NCBI GenBank assembly: GCA_933228895.1
Contig: OW121858.1
Location: 28,295,859 to 28,359,858 of the forward strand
Direction: 5' to 3'
DNA: 64,000 nt
Origin: Platycnemis pennipes
Taxonomy: Eukaryota; Arthropoda; Insecta; Odonata; Platycnemididae
The notes under the pieces: model-generated
Seen by the model: only the letters and a program-made list of their open reading frames with translations
Told to the model about the DNA's origin: nothing
Database searches by the model: none
Program-made: the position numbers and the translations under genes
Shown: positions 13,201-25,199 of the stretch, piece after piece
How the letters are laid out: every line of letters begins with the position of its first letter
How positions within the stretch are numbered: position 1 is the first letter of the stretch

Positions 13201-14238
13201 CATTAGAGGACGTACTTATCAACTTTTCATTTATGGTTTATAGGAGAGGATTAAGAGCATAGGACATTATGTGCAACGCAAGTACAAAAATTCAGGGAGC
13301 TGTATGTGCTGGTATCGGAGATATAGGCCGAGAAGTATTACTTAAGCAACCACCGCGTTTTTTGCGATTACGCAGTGGTTTTGACCAGTTTTGGGATGGT
13401 AATTGCGGCGAAACTAGCTGAATTGACTTCAGTAACTCGCATGTGTTTGGTTATGTGGGTTATTATGCAGGTAATATAAAAAATTTGGAGAGATGAATGT
13501 GCTGCTAACGGAGATATATGCGCGGAATTGAAATTGTACACTTTTTCGCGAAGTTTTTTTTCGCGTTGCGGTGACGGTTTGATGAGCGCCGTGAGTAAAC
13601 GAGCTGAAATGAGTTAAGAAAACCATACGTATTCCATGGAGTATTATAGTAGCTACGTACATAGAAAAATTTGGGGACATGAATGTGCTGGTAACCGAGA
13701 TATAGTGAGTGGAAAAATGTACTAGCCTCCGACCCTCGGGAGGAGCGACGAAATTTCCATGGTGTCGCGTGCTAAGGGTCCGTGGGATGGTATGAATGAT
13801 GTGAATTGAGTTCAATTAACCGAATGCATTTCGTAGAGGACATTGTGTAGTAGGCATGTGCAAAAATATAGGGAGCGCTATGTTCTCGTATTGGAGATAT
13901 AGGCCGTGAAGTAATAGTTACGCACCCACCCCTTTTTTTGCGATTGCGCAGTGACTTTGACCTGTTTTGGGATGGTATTTGCGGCGAAACTGGCTGAAAT
14001 GACTTCAGTAACTCGTATGTATTTGGTTTAGTGAGTAATTATCTAAGTAATATAAAAAAATTGGAGAGATGAATGTGCTGCTAACGGAGATATATGCGCG
14101 GAATTGAAATTGTACACTTTTTCGCGAAGTTTTTTTTCGCGTTGCGGTGACGGTTTGATGAGCGCCGTGAGTAAACGAGCTGAAATGAGTTAAGAAAACC
14201 ATACGTATTCCATGGAGTATTATAGTAGCTACGTACAT
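7280..14238. repeat. Right arm of large inverted duplication
   Basis: Reverse complement of positions 1-3720. It is contiguous except for the 3.2-kb transposon at 7917-11151, which is absent from the left arm at the corresponding site (about 3090). The left arm therefore serves as the empty site for that insertion. The stretches 7291-7914 and 11154-12576 contain no recognisable gene. Confidence 0.93.
7917..11151. mobile_element. Non-autonomous DNA transposon with AAGCTT subterminal arrays
   Basis: It starts CCCAGATAGCAATGTAAGCT and ends in the inverse, AAGCTTACATGCTATCTGGG. The target dinucleotide GT is duplicated at 7915-7916 and 11152-11153. The left arm shows the uninterrupted target, so the boundaries are exact. 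The first ~430 bp contain about 18 AAGCTT palindromes, mostly as CAAGCTTG in both orientations, and the last ~115 bp contain five. The middle (8400-10980) is AT-rich, with no transposase frame that I can recognise. The open frame at 8038-8358 on the minus strand is made of the repeats and is not a gene. I infer a non-autonomous element mobilised in trans. Confidence 0.9.
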
Positions 14239-17200
14239 AGAAAAATTTGGGGACATGAATGTGCTGGTAACCGAGATATAGTGAGTGGAAAAATGTACTA
14301 GCCTCCGACCCTAGGGAGGGGCGACGAAATTTCCATGGTGTCGCGTGCTAAGGGTCCGTGGGATGGTATGAATGATGTGAATTGAGTTCAATTAACCTAA
14401 TGCATTTCGTAGAGGACATTGTGTAGTAGGCATGTGCAAAAATATAGGGAGCGCTATGTTCTCGTATTGGAGATATATGCCGTGAAGTAATAGTTACGCA
14501 CCCACCCCTTTTTTTGCGATTGCGCAGTGACTTTGACCTGTTTTGGGATGGTATTTGCGGCGAAACTGGCTGAAATGACTTCAGTAACTCGTATGTGTTT
14601 GGTTAAGTGGGTAATTATCTAAGTAATATAAAAAAATTGGAGAGATGAATGTGCTGCTAACGGAGATATATGCGCGGAATTGAAATTGTACACTTTTTCG
14701 CGAAGTTTTTTTTCGCGTTGCGGTGACGGTTTGATGAGCGCCGTGAGTAAACGAGCTGAAATGAGTTAAGAAAACCATACGTATTCCATGGAGAATTATA
14801 GTAGCTACGTACATAGAAACATTTGGGGACATGAATGTGCTGGTAACCGAGATATAGTGAGTGGAAAAATGTACTAGCCTCCGACCCTCGGGAGGGGCGA
14901 CGAAATTTCCATGGTGTCGCGTGCTAAGGGTCCGTGGGATGGTATGAATGATGTGAATTGAGTTCAATTAACCGAATGCATTTCGTAGAGGACATTGTGT
15001 AGTAGGCATGTGCAAAAATATAGGGAGCTCTATGTTCTCGTATTGGAGATATAGGCCGTGAAGTAATAGTTACGCACCCACCCCTTTTTTTGCGATTGCG
15101 CAGTGATTTTGACCTGTTTTGGGATGGTATTTGGGGCGAAACTGGCTGAAATGACTTCAGTAACCCGTATGTGTTTGGTTAAGTGGGTAATTATCTAAGT
15201 AATATAAAAAAATTGGAGAGATGAATGTGCTGCTAACGGAGATATATGCGCGGAATTGAAATTGTACACTTTTTCGCGAAGTTTTTTTTCGCGTTGCGGT
15301 GACGGTTTGATGAGCGCCGTGAGTAAACGAGCTGAAATGAGTTAAGAAAACCATACGTATTCCATGGAGTATTATAGTAGCTACGTACATAGAAAAATTT
15401 GGGGACATGAATGTGCTGGTAACCGAGATATAGTGAGTGGAAAAATGTACTAGCCTCCGACCCTCGGGAGGAGCGACGAAATTTCCATGGTGTCGCGTGC
15501 TAAGGGTCCGTGGGATGGTATGAATGATGTGAATTGAGTTCAATTAACCGAATGCATTTCGTAGAGGACATTGTGTAGTAGGCATGTGCAAAAATATAGG
15601 GAGCGCTATGTTCTCGTATTGGAGATATAGGCCGTGAAGTAATAGTTACGCACCCACCCCTTTTTTTGCGATTGCGCAGTGACTTTGACCTGTTTTGGGA
15701 TGGTATTTGCGGCGAAACTGGCTGAAATGACTTCAGTAACTCGTATGTGTTTGGTTAAGTGGGTAATTATCTAAGTAATATAAAAAAATTGGAGAGATGA
15801 ATGTGCTGCTAACGGAGATATATGCGCGGAATTGAAATTGTACACTTTTTCGCGAAGTTTTTTTTCGCGTTGCGGTGACGGTTTGATGAGCGCCGTGAGT
15901 AAACGAGCTGAAATGAGTTAAGAAAACCATACGTATTCCATGGAGTATTATAGTAGCTACGTACATAGAAAAATTTGGGGACATGAATGTGCTGGTAACC
16001 GAGATATAGTGAGTGGAAAAATGTACTAGCCTCCGACCCTCGGGAGGAGCGACGAAATTTCCATGGTGTCGCGTGCTAAGGGTCCGTGGGATGGTATGAA
16101 TGATGTGAATTGAGTTCAATTAACCTAATGCATTTCGTAGAGGACATTGTGTAGTAGGCATGTGCAAAAATATAGGGAGCGCTATGTTCTCGTATTGGAG
16201 ATATAGGCCGTGAAGTAATAGTTACGCACCCACCCCTTTTTTTGCGATTGCGCAGTGACTTTGACCTGTTTTGGGATGGTATTTGCGGCGAAACTGGCTG
16301 AAATGACTTCAGTAACTCGTATGTGTTTGGTTAAGTGGGTAATTATCTAAGTAATATAAAAAAATTGGAGAGATGAATGTGCTGCTAACGGAGATATATG
16401 CGCGGAATTGAAATTGTACACTTTTTCGCGAAGTTTTTTTTCGCGTTGCGGTGACGGTTTGATGAGCGCCGTGAGTAAACGAGCTGAAATGAGTTAAGAA
16501 AACCATACGTATTCCATGGAGTATTATAGTAGCTACGTACATAGAAAAATTTGGGGACATGAATGTGCTGGTAACCGAGATATAGTGAGTGGAAAAATGT
16601 ACTAGCCTCCGACCCTCGGGAGGAGCGACGAAATTTCCATGGTGTCGCGTGCTAAGGGTCCGTGGGATGGTATGAATGATGTGAATTGAGTTCAATTAAC
16701 CGAATGCAATTCGTAGAGGACATTGTGTAGTAGGCATGTGCAAAAATATAGGGAGCGCTATGTTCTCGTATTGGAGATATAGGCCGTGAAGTAATAGTTA
16801 CGCACCCACCCCTTTTTTTGCGATTGCGCAGTGACTTTGACCTGTTTGGGATGGTATTTGCGGCGAAACTGGCTGAAATGACTTCAGTAACTCGTATGTG
16901 TTTGGTTAAGTGGGTAATTATCTAAGTAATATAAAAAAATTGGAGAGATGAATGTGCTGCTAACGGAGATATATGCGCGGAATTGAAATTGTACACTTTT
17001 TCGCGAAGTTTTTTTTCGCGTTGCGGTGACGGTTTGATGAGCGCCGTGAGTAAACGAGCTGAAATGAGTTAAGAAAACCATACGTATTCCATGGAGTATT
17101 ATAGTAGCTACGTACATAGAAAAATTTGGGGACATGAATGTGCTGGTAACCGAGATATATTGAGTGGAAAAATGTACTAGCCTCCGACCCTCGGGAGGAG

Positions 17201-20200
17201 CGACGAAATTTCCATGGTGTCGCGTGCTAAGGGTCCGTGGGATGGTATGAATGATGTGAATTGAGTTCAATTAACCTAATGCATTTCGTAGAGGACATTG
17301 TGTAGTAGGCATGTGCAAAAATATAGGGAGCGCTATGTTCTCGTATTGGAGATATAGGCCGTGAAGTAATAGTTACGCACCCACCCCTTTTTTTGCGATT
17401 GCGCAGTGACTTTGACCTGTTTTGGGATGGTATTTGCGGCGAAACTGGCTGAAATGACTTCAGTAACTCGTATGTGTTTGGTTAAGTGGGTAATTATCTA
17501 AGTAATATAAAAAAATTGGAGAGATGAATGTGCTGCTAACGGAGATATATGCGCGGAATTGAAATTGTACACTTTTTCGCGAAGTTTTTTTTCGCGTTGC
17601 GGTGACGGTTTGATGAGCGCCGTGAGTAAACGAGCTGAAATGAGTTAAGAAAACCATACGTATTCCATGGAGTATTATAGTAGCTACGTACATAGAAAAA
17701 TTTGGGGACATGAATGTGCTGGTTACCGAGATATAGTGAGTGGAAAAATGTACTAGCCTCCGACCCTCGGGAGGAGCGACGAAATTTCCATGGTGTCGCG
17801 TGCTAAGGGTCCGTGGGATGGTATGAATGATGTGAATTGAGTTCAATTAACCGAATGCAATTCGTAGAGGACATTGTGTAGTAGGCATGTGCAAAAATAT
17901 AGGGAGCGCTATGTTCTCGTATTGGAGATATAGGCCGTGAAGTAATAGTTACGCACCCACCCCTTTTTTTGCGATTGCGCAGTGACTTTGACCTGTTTGG
18001 GATGGTATTTGCGGCGAAACTGGCTGAAATGACTTCAGTAACTCGTATGTGTTTGGTTAAGTGGGTAATTATCTAAGTAATATAAAAAAATTGGAGAGAT
18101 GAATGTGCTGCTAACGGAGATATATGCGCGGAATTGAAATTGTACACTTTTTCGCGAAGTTTTTTTTCGCGTTGCGGTGACGGTTTGATGAGCGCCGTGA
18201 GTAAACGAGCTGAAATGAGTTAAGAAAACCATACGTATTCCATGGAGTATTATAGTAGCTACGTACATAGAAAAATTTGGGGACATGAATGTGCTGGTAA
18301 CCGAGATATATTGAGTGGAAAAATGTACTAGCCTCCGACCCTCGGGAGGAGCGACGAAATTTCCATGGTGTCGCGTGCTAAGGGTCCGTGGGATGGTATG
18401 AATGATGTGAATTGAGTTCAATTAACCTAATGCATTTCGTAGAGGACATTGTGTAGTAGGCATGTGCAAAAATATAGGGAGCGCTATGTTCTCGTATTGG
18501 AGATATAGGCCGTGAAGTAATAGTTACGCACCCACCCCTTTTTTTGCGATTGCGCAGTGACTTTGACCTGTTTTGGGATGGTATTTGCGGCGAAACAGGC
18601 TGAAATGACTTCAGTAACTCGTATGTGTTTGGTTAAGTGGGTAATTATCTAAGTAATATAAAAAAATTGGAGAGATGAATGTGCTGCTAACGGAGATATA
18701 TGCGCGGAATTGAAATTGTACACTTTTTCGCGAAGTTTTTTTTCGCGTTGCGGTGACGGTTTGATGAGCGCCGTGAGTAAACGAGCTGAAATGAGTTAAG
18801 AAAACCATACGTATTCCATGGAGTATTATAGTAGCTACGTACATAGAAAAAGTTGGGGACATGAATGTGCTGGTAACCGAGATATAGTGAGTGGAAAAAT
18901 GTACTAGCCTCCGACCCTCGGGAGGAGCGACGAAATTTCCATGGTGTCGCGTGCTAAGGGTCCGTGGGATGGTATGAATGATGTGAATTGAGTTCAATTA
19001 ACCGAATGCATTTCGTAGAGGACATTGTGTAGTAGGCATGTGCAAAAATATAGGGAGCGCTATGTTCTCGTATTGGAGATATAGGCCGTGAAGTAATAGT
19101 TACGCATCCACCCCTTTTTTTGCGATTGCGCAGTGACTTTGACCTGTTTTGGGATGGTATTTGCGGCGAAACTGGCTGAAATGACTTCAGTAACTCGTAT
19201 GTGTTTGGTTAAGTGGGTAATTATCTAAGTAATATAAAAAAATTGGAGAGATGAATGTGCTGCTAACGGAGATATATGCGCGGAATTGAAATTGTACACT
19301 TTTTCGCGAAGTTTTTTTTCGCGTTGCGGTGACGGTTTGATGAGCGCCGTGAGTAAACGAGCTGAAATGAGTTAAGAAAACCATACGTATTCCATGGAGT
19401 ATTATAGTAGCTACGTACATAGAAAAATTTGGGGACATGAATGTGCTGGTAACCGAGATATAGTGAGTGGAAAAATGTACTAGCCTCCGACCCTCGGGAG
19501 GAGCGACGAAATTTCCATGGTGTCGCGTGCTAAGGGTCCGTGGGATGGTATGAATGATGTGAATTGAGTTCAATTAACCTAATGCATTTCGTAGAGGACA
19601 TTGGGTGCTTTCCAATCATCGACGCAAGTCGACACAAGTCAACTTGTGTCGCGTGTAGTGCTTTCCAATCAGTGTGTGTCGCTGTTGTGTCTAACGCGAG
19701 TCGACACACGGTGACACACCGGTAATGGTGAGTTACTGAAAAAAGAAAGAAGGACGGCGCAAGCTCTAAATCGCAATACGTCTGCAAGAGGCATATTGAA
19801 AATAACCGATAAATCAGAACAAATGTTTAAGTTAAGTATTTTCTTAATTAATCATCCTACAACTCATTTTTTTGTTTATTGGTAACGATCTTGCTATAAC
19901 AAGAAGGAAACATCTGTGGATTCAATTTCCTTCCCACAAAAACGCACCAATCACGAGTCCCCGTGAAAGTCCTTAGCGCATCAGCTTCTGCGCACTGAAA
20001 CTTGCTTTCCATTCGCGAAGACACAAGTCGACTTGAGTTTCCGCGAGTTAACTCAAGACGACGCATGAGTCGCTTGAATGGAAAGCACCCATTGTGTAGT
20101 AGGCATGTGCAAAAATATAGGGAGCGCTATGTTCTCGTATTGGAGATATAGGCCGTGAAGTAATAGTTACGCACCCACCCCTTTTTTTGCGATTGCGCAG

Positions 20201-20390
20201 TGACTTTGACCTGTTTTGGGATGGTATTTGCGGCGAAACTGGCTGAAATGACTTCAGTAACTCGTATGTGTTTGGTTAAGTGGGTAATTATCTAAGTAAT
20301 ATAAAAAAATTGGAGAGATGAATGTGCTGCTAACGGAGATATATCCGCGGAAGTGAAATTGTATACTTTTCCGCATGGTTGTGGTGATGG
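13255..20390 (-). repeat. 576-bp satellite array, trimeric higher-order repeat
   Basis: About 12 tandem units with period 575-576 bp, very similar to one another. Each unit contains three diverged subunits of about 190 bp, seen by repeated landmarks: GAGATGAATGTGCTGCTAAC, GACATGAATGTGCTGGTAAC and GAGCGCTATGTTCTCGTATT, each followed by a GAGATATA block. The monomer ancestor was therefore about 192 bp. The edge units are more diverged, as usual for satellites. One unit is split by the element at 19604-20089. The 128-codon frame repeated in most units is a consequence of unit identity. No protein family is recognised and I do not call it a gene. Confidence 0.93.
19604..20089. mobile_element. Short inverted-repeat element inserted in a satellite unit
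   Basis: The termini are GGTGCTTTCCAATC and its inverse GAATGGAAAGCACC. The flanking CATTG at 19599-19603 and 20090-20094 is a 5-bp duplication of the satellite sequence; if one extra base is counted in each terminus, the duplication reads ATT. The rest of the satellite unit resumes exactly. Subterminal AAGTCGACTT palindromes lie at both ends (around 19627 and 20025), and the terminal motif GTGCTTTCCAATCA recurs internally at about 19659. It has no coding capacity. The termini could fit a PIF/Harbinger-type element (3-bp duplication) or another superfamily; this is undecided. Confidence 0.85.
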
Positions 20391-21679
20391 TTGCATATTT
20401 CGTAGGATACATTTGTTTGGGACAATTTTACGCTGTCTCTCCCTGGTCTCCACGAGGTTTGTATTACATGGTATAAAAAGACCGCAGTCGGCAAATAATG
20501 CATATTTTAGCATTACGTAAATATGACCGTATTACGACGGTCGTTACTGCCTAGGTTTGCTTTCTTTTAATGTTAAAATGTATTTTTTTCATATAATCAT
20601 ATGTCTTTGGGTATATTTTACGCTGTAGATCCATCGTTAGGGAAATTTTGACGCTCTCGGTTGGTTCCCGTGCGTAATTTTAGTGGTCGGTTTACAGAGG
20701 GACGTGGGATGGAAGTCCGTGGGCCAACTTCCGCTAAGTAATTTCCCGTTCGGTCATTCAGACAATCGCGCAAGCGTTCGTACAATTTTCCACTTTTCGC
20801 GGTACAATTTCCTGATACAAGCGATTGTACAATAAATTGTAAATGGCCGTGTAAAGCGGCCTTAATAATGAGTTTGTAGAGTTATGTATGCAAATATCGA
20901 AACAATTCTACCACACTGCTTCGCAATTTGTACCTCAAGCATATATGAAGAAATTGTATTGTGATATATTGTAATTACTTGCAGTTAGTTGCCTTAATTT
21001 TAAGAAGAGTGCATATATTGCATTGTTTTATAATAGCATGTATTATCATTTGCAAGTAATACTCTCTTGCGTGCATGTAGTATTTACTTGTATGTTAGTT
21101 TTAATAATTGAAATAGCTGGTTGTACATTTTTCAGTGAGAAGAAATACAAAGGGGAGTGAGAGACGCTAACGAAACTGAGGGACGAAGCTTCCGAAAAGA
21201 TTTCCCTGTTGGGGGAAGGAATAACTGTCTTGAAATGAAATGTGCTCCGACATCATACTGAGTAAGTAGGGATTGTGGCTATTGCAGTACAAAATATGGT
21301 TGAACTGAATCTCCTAGGGTTTTTTTCGATTTCTAATACATACAAAGAAAGGCTTTGTTCCAACAGCAATTGATAACTTGTTTTTTATAGTATGATAAAG
21401 GGTATTTTTCTATTCTTACAGCTGCCGGTAAACATTAACATTGGAAGCAATGTTCAGAAGCCTGAAAAAGAAAAAATCGACCATCAATTTGGGAGTATAA
21501 AGGCAATCAGCATTAACTCAATGTTAGATGAGTATGTTTATTATATATGTGCTATTTTTTATCGCATTGTAAATTGCAAGTAAAATAAATGTTGTTTACA
21601 TTAAAAGAGCTATGTTCATTTCGCTATCAGTAGCCTTAGTAATTATAATGATCGCCGAAAGATGCCACTACTGTCCGCC

Positions 21680-21896
21680 TATAGGTCTGAGTTTGAAGAT
21701 CCGCCACACACGGCGCTCACGTAGGTAAGGACATTACCTATGTTTGGGGATGTTTGACGGTTAGTTTGACCTATTCCTTACCTATTTATGATCCATGTCT
21801 TACGTAAGGTACATACCTTACGGTAAGCTTCATACCGGTGATTTCTGTAAGTTTTACGTTTGTAGAAGGTAAGCCACATACTTTGTGCTAGCTGGG
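21680..21896. mobile_element. Transposon end with CTTACGTAAG palindromes
   Basis: The last ~200 bp before 21896 contain repeated GGTAAG and CTTACC in both orientations and the palindrome CTTACGTAAGG near 21800. They end in TTTGTGCTAGCTGGG. By structure this is the right end of an element of the CCC-NNNN-AGCACA group with its own palindrome. Its partner end is not identified with certainty. Confidence 0.6.
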
Positions 21897-22226
21897 ATTA
21901 ATTTTATTTTAAAGTATTTTTACATGAAATATACACACATTAGATGGGATACAAAATGTATGATTATTGTTAGGCAAGTTACATATACCCTTCACTTCCT
22001 CTATTTCACAATTTCCTCAAATGTGCACTTTTTTGGGCAGTCCCATCAATAGTATAAAATATAGGTTTCACTGTATTGAGGAGCAGATTAAATAAAACTG
22101 AATTCCTAACAGCCAAACAAACAACAGTACACCAAGAGGTAAGTGCTAATCCCTGTTTTGAACATAATTTTTACCACTTTCCACATGTAATGATGCTTTT
22201 CTGTAGGTTCCGCAATGCATGTGCAT
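21897..22226. other. No recognisable feature
   Basis: AT-rich sequence between the transposon end and the decayed zinc-finger tail. I see nothing that supports a gene. Confidence 0.5.
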
Positions 22227-22472
22227 TTAGGCAGCGTATATGTGCATCTTCATATGCTGATTAAGTTTACTATTAGAAGAAAAGGGTTTAGAACACAAAT
22301 TGCAGGAATAAGATTTACTACCAATGTAAATTGACATATGACTACAAAGATTATCCTTGTGTGAAAATGATTTGTAAAAATAACAGCGGAAGAAAGATTT
22401 AAGGCCACACATGTGCTTATGGAGAGCTTGTTAGCATGAAAATGATTTGGAACAATGACTGCAGGAGAAAGC
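22227..22472 (-). pseudogene. Decayed C2H2 finger units downstream of the stop codon
   Basis: The 84-bp finger repeat of the neighbouring exon continues past its stop. The finger just after the stop still reads FSCSHCSKSF, then has a second stop and a deletion. Two further units carry Cys-to-Tyr and linker changes (e.g. FFRCYFYKSF, SYSCNLCSKP) before the frame ends. The protein formerly had roughly three more fingers, and these are now free of selection. Confidence 0.75.
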
Positions 22473-24046
22473 TTAAAGGCCAGTATGAACTAACATGTGT
22501 CTACGGAGATGAGGTTTGTGTGAAAATGATTTGGAACAATGACTACAGGAAAAAGGTTTAAGGCCAGTATGAACAGACATGTGCTTATGGAGACTTTGTT
22601 TGTGTGAAAATGATTTGGAACAATGACTGCATGAAAAAGGTTTAAGGCCAGTATGAACAGACATGTGCTTATGGAGATTTTGTTTGTGTGAAAATGATTT
22701 GGAACAATGACTGCATGAAAAAGGTTTAAGGCCAGTATGAACAGACATGTGCTTATGGAGATTTTGTTTGTGTGAAAATGATTTTGAACAATGACAGCAG
22801 GAAAAAGGTTTAAGGCCAGTATGAACTAACATGTGACTATTGAGATAACCTTTATGTGAAAATGATTTGGAACAATGACTACAGGAAAAAGGTTTAAGGC
22901 CAGTATGAACAGACATGTGTCTCTGGAGAGTTTGTTTGTGATAAAATGATTTGGAACAATGACAGCAGGAAAAAGGTTTAAGGCCAGTATGAACTGACAT
23001 GTGACTATGGAGATGATCTCTGCGTGAAAATGACTTGGAACAATGACTGCAAGAAAAAGGTTTACGGCCAGTATGAACAGACATGTGCTTATGGAGAGTT
23101 TGTTTGTGTGAAAATGATTTGGAACAATGACTGCAGGAAAAAGCTCTAAGGCCAGTATGAACTAGCATGTGACTATTAAGATGAGCTTTACGTGAAAACG
23201 ATTTGGAACAATGACTGCAGGAATAGGGTTTTTTTCCATCATGTAACACTTCATGTGTTTTGAGATTGCATTTCTGTGCAAACTCTCTCCCACACACAGT
23301 GCATGAAAATGGTCTCTCCCCAGTGTGTGTATGAATGTGCCTTGCAAGGGCACTAGGTCTATTAAAGGATTTGGAGCACACATCACAGAATAATAACTTC
23401 TTAATGAGATTGACATTCTGGATACTCACATTACTCGGCCCAGAACTAGCTGAGTCAGACACCCTTTTGTCTGCATTAGAGAGAGTCCTGGAATTAAACT
23501 TTCCTTGAACACACTCATGTCCTTTGTATTCACCTTCATTTTCAAACTCCAAGTTCCATGTGCTGCACCTGAAAACACGTAAAACATTGTGCACTTTCTT
23601 GTGCTTGCCAATCGAATACTTTGACCAGAATCTAATTCCACACTTGTCACACTTGAAACTTCTACCACACTGGTTATCATCCCTCAGGGATACTTGGCTC
23701 CTTGCACCACAACCAGTTCCCTGTACACCTATCCAGCCAACATTCTTTGCCCCTTCTGTGCACTCTATTGCCTCCACATCACTCTTCTTTCTCTGCTCCA
23801 TGACACTCATGCTCTGCCGAGTGATGTCATATGATGTTGCAGCCTCCCTGCTCTCTCCTTCCTCCACGACAATGGAGCTGATGATCTCATCCTCCCTCCT
23901 GGACCCAAAGTCTGAAACATGACTCTTTTCCACTCCTTCCTCAGGCAGACAGGCAGGCACATGCAATGGGACAATGAACACCGACTCTCTCACATCTGAG
24001 GCTGGGATTGATGCTTTAGGGCACTCAGTGGCAACTCTTCGTGTTT
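22473..24046 (-). CDS. C2H2 zinc-finger exon, 12 canonical fingers (3' exon)
   Basis: The last coding exon of a multi-finger protein, presumably a nuclear DNA-binding transcription factor. The N-terminal ~100 residues are acidic and serine-rich and lack a domain. A canonical finger (FKCDKC...HKKVH) follows, then one degenerate unit with Trp in place of the second Cys, a linker, and eleven consecutive fingers joined by HTG(L/E)KP-type linkers. Fingers 3-11 are nearly identical 84-bp repeats (CSHCSKSFSHK), so they expanded recently. The stop is an AAA-to-TAA change at the linker Lys of GLKPF. The frame has no ATG before 24046; I place the exon start after TTGCAG (24047-24050 complement). That gives a phase which does not fit exon 28636-28734 directly, so another acceptor or an intervening exon is likely. 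Confidence 0.88.
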
Positions 24047-24575
24047 CTGCAATTATGGGAGGATTTAACTTATGTTTGTTGATAAGAAAATTGAACCACT
24101 ATGGTACAGAAACATGGTAGCACAGATGTACTGCCCAAAATGATATCTCCTCCATACATATAAACAGATAAATATCATCTTAAATCACTGCAGCCTATAT
24201 ATAAAATTTACACACTTCGTCAAAGTTATGCTGTACGAGTTTGAAACGTGACAGTTGGTACACACTGTGAAGAGTATTACAGCCCAAACTCTATATTATA
24301 AACTGTAACAGTCACGTTACATTTATTCCATTTCATTTTGTTTATTTTAATATTAGACCTAGGCTGGGTTTTACTCTAGCGACCAGCTGGGATAAGGGGT
24401 TGTTGCTAAATAAACAGAGAAAATATGAAGATGTGGTTCTTATGCAAACGAAAAAATGACAGGAATAATAAGTTTGAGAATTGTGAATGATATTGTGTTA
24501 TTAGTTGCTTCTTTTTACACTTAGTGTGCATTGCACTTCATTGGTTATTTGTCAAAATTAACTGGCCCAAGATAT
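24047..24575. other. Intron sequence, nothing recognised
   Basis: Presumed intron upstream of the finger exon. AT-rich, with no repeats or coding features that I can support. Confidence 0.5.
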
Positions 24576-24739
24576 ATAAAATAGCCAAAGAACCCCTCCA
24601 CTCTACCATCTAACACTAAGTTGGCTAGGCTGCTGGAGATATTATATTTGGAGATAAATAAAATAGCTAAAGAACCCCTCCACTCTACCATTTGACACTA
24701 AGTTGGCCAGGCTGCTGGAGATATTATATTTTTCGATAA
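24576..24739 (+). repeat. Tandem duplication of an 82-bp unit
   Basis: Two adjacent copies starting at 24576 and 24658. They share ATAAAATAGC, AAAGAACCCCTCCACTCTAC, CACTAAGTTGG and GGCTGCTGGAGATATTATAT, with a few substitutions. Confidence 0.9.
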
Positions 24740-25199
24740 AAAATTATGGCACCCAATGTGGTGTGGAGCAGGAGAGTAATCCAAGGATTGGAACAAAATA
24801 TCCGGTGCTAAAAAGAAAAAGAGGTGATCCATCAGATTGTATCAAAATTGAATGAAATAGAAATATTAATAGAAGATCTAAACGAGGATTGGTTCTGTTG
24901 CTCCTGCAAGAGTGAAATCGTTTTTATTTCATCTAAATGCCAGATTGATGAGGCTAATTACCCCGGCTGAAGGATAAATGAGTTTAAAATCTGAAGTAAT
25001 GATGAGGCAATGAAAATGTCTGTCAGTGAAATTAAGGTCTGTGGGGAGTGATGCTGTTTATGAAGTTCCTTTGCTGATAGCATTTCTTTCATAAAAAGTT
25101 CTAATGAAGATGAAACTTCAGTAATTAATGCAGGCCAATCAGTGGGAAAGGTGATTATGGGCATAGAAGAGAGGTACCTTGAAGATCAAAATAAGTTTG

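Larger units (their letters stand above)
12577..21896. mobile_element. CCCAGATAGCACAG-type transposon carrying the satellite (far end tentative)
   Basis: The left end is clear: CCCAGATAGCACAGCCACTG at 12577, the mirror of the end at 1662. The only matching opposite terminus downstream is TTTGTGCTAGCTGGG ending at 21896. However, the flanking dinucleotides (AA at 12575, AT at 21897) do not match, and the subterminal motifs differ at the two ends. So 21896 may close a second element instead. The satellite array fills 13255-20390. The segment 20391-21650 is non-repetitive, with no recognised gene. Confidence 0.45.

Noticed and set aside
13429..19573. 128-codon open frame repeated in most satellite units, with ATG and stop conserved
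   Set aside because: Units are nearly identical at DNA level, so frame conservation carries no information. There is no domain, and the frame contains the satellite subunit repeats.
13255..20390. CRISPR-like repeat-spacer pattern
   Set aside because: The repeats are 576 bp with no variable spacers, and the genome is eukaryotic.
23524..23922. 132-codon plus-strand frame
   Set aside because: It is antisense to the zinc-finger exon, whose frame has clear C2H2 motifs.
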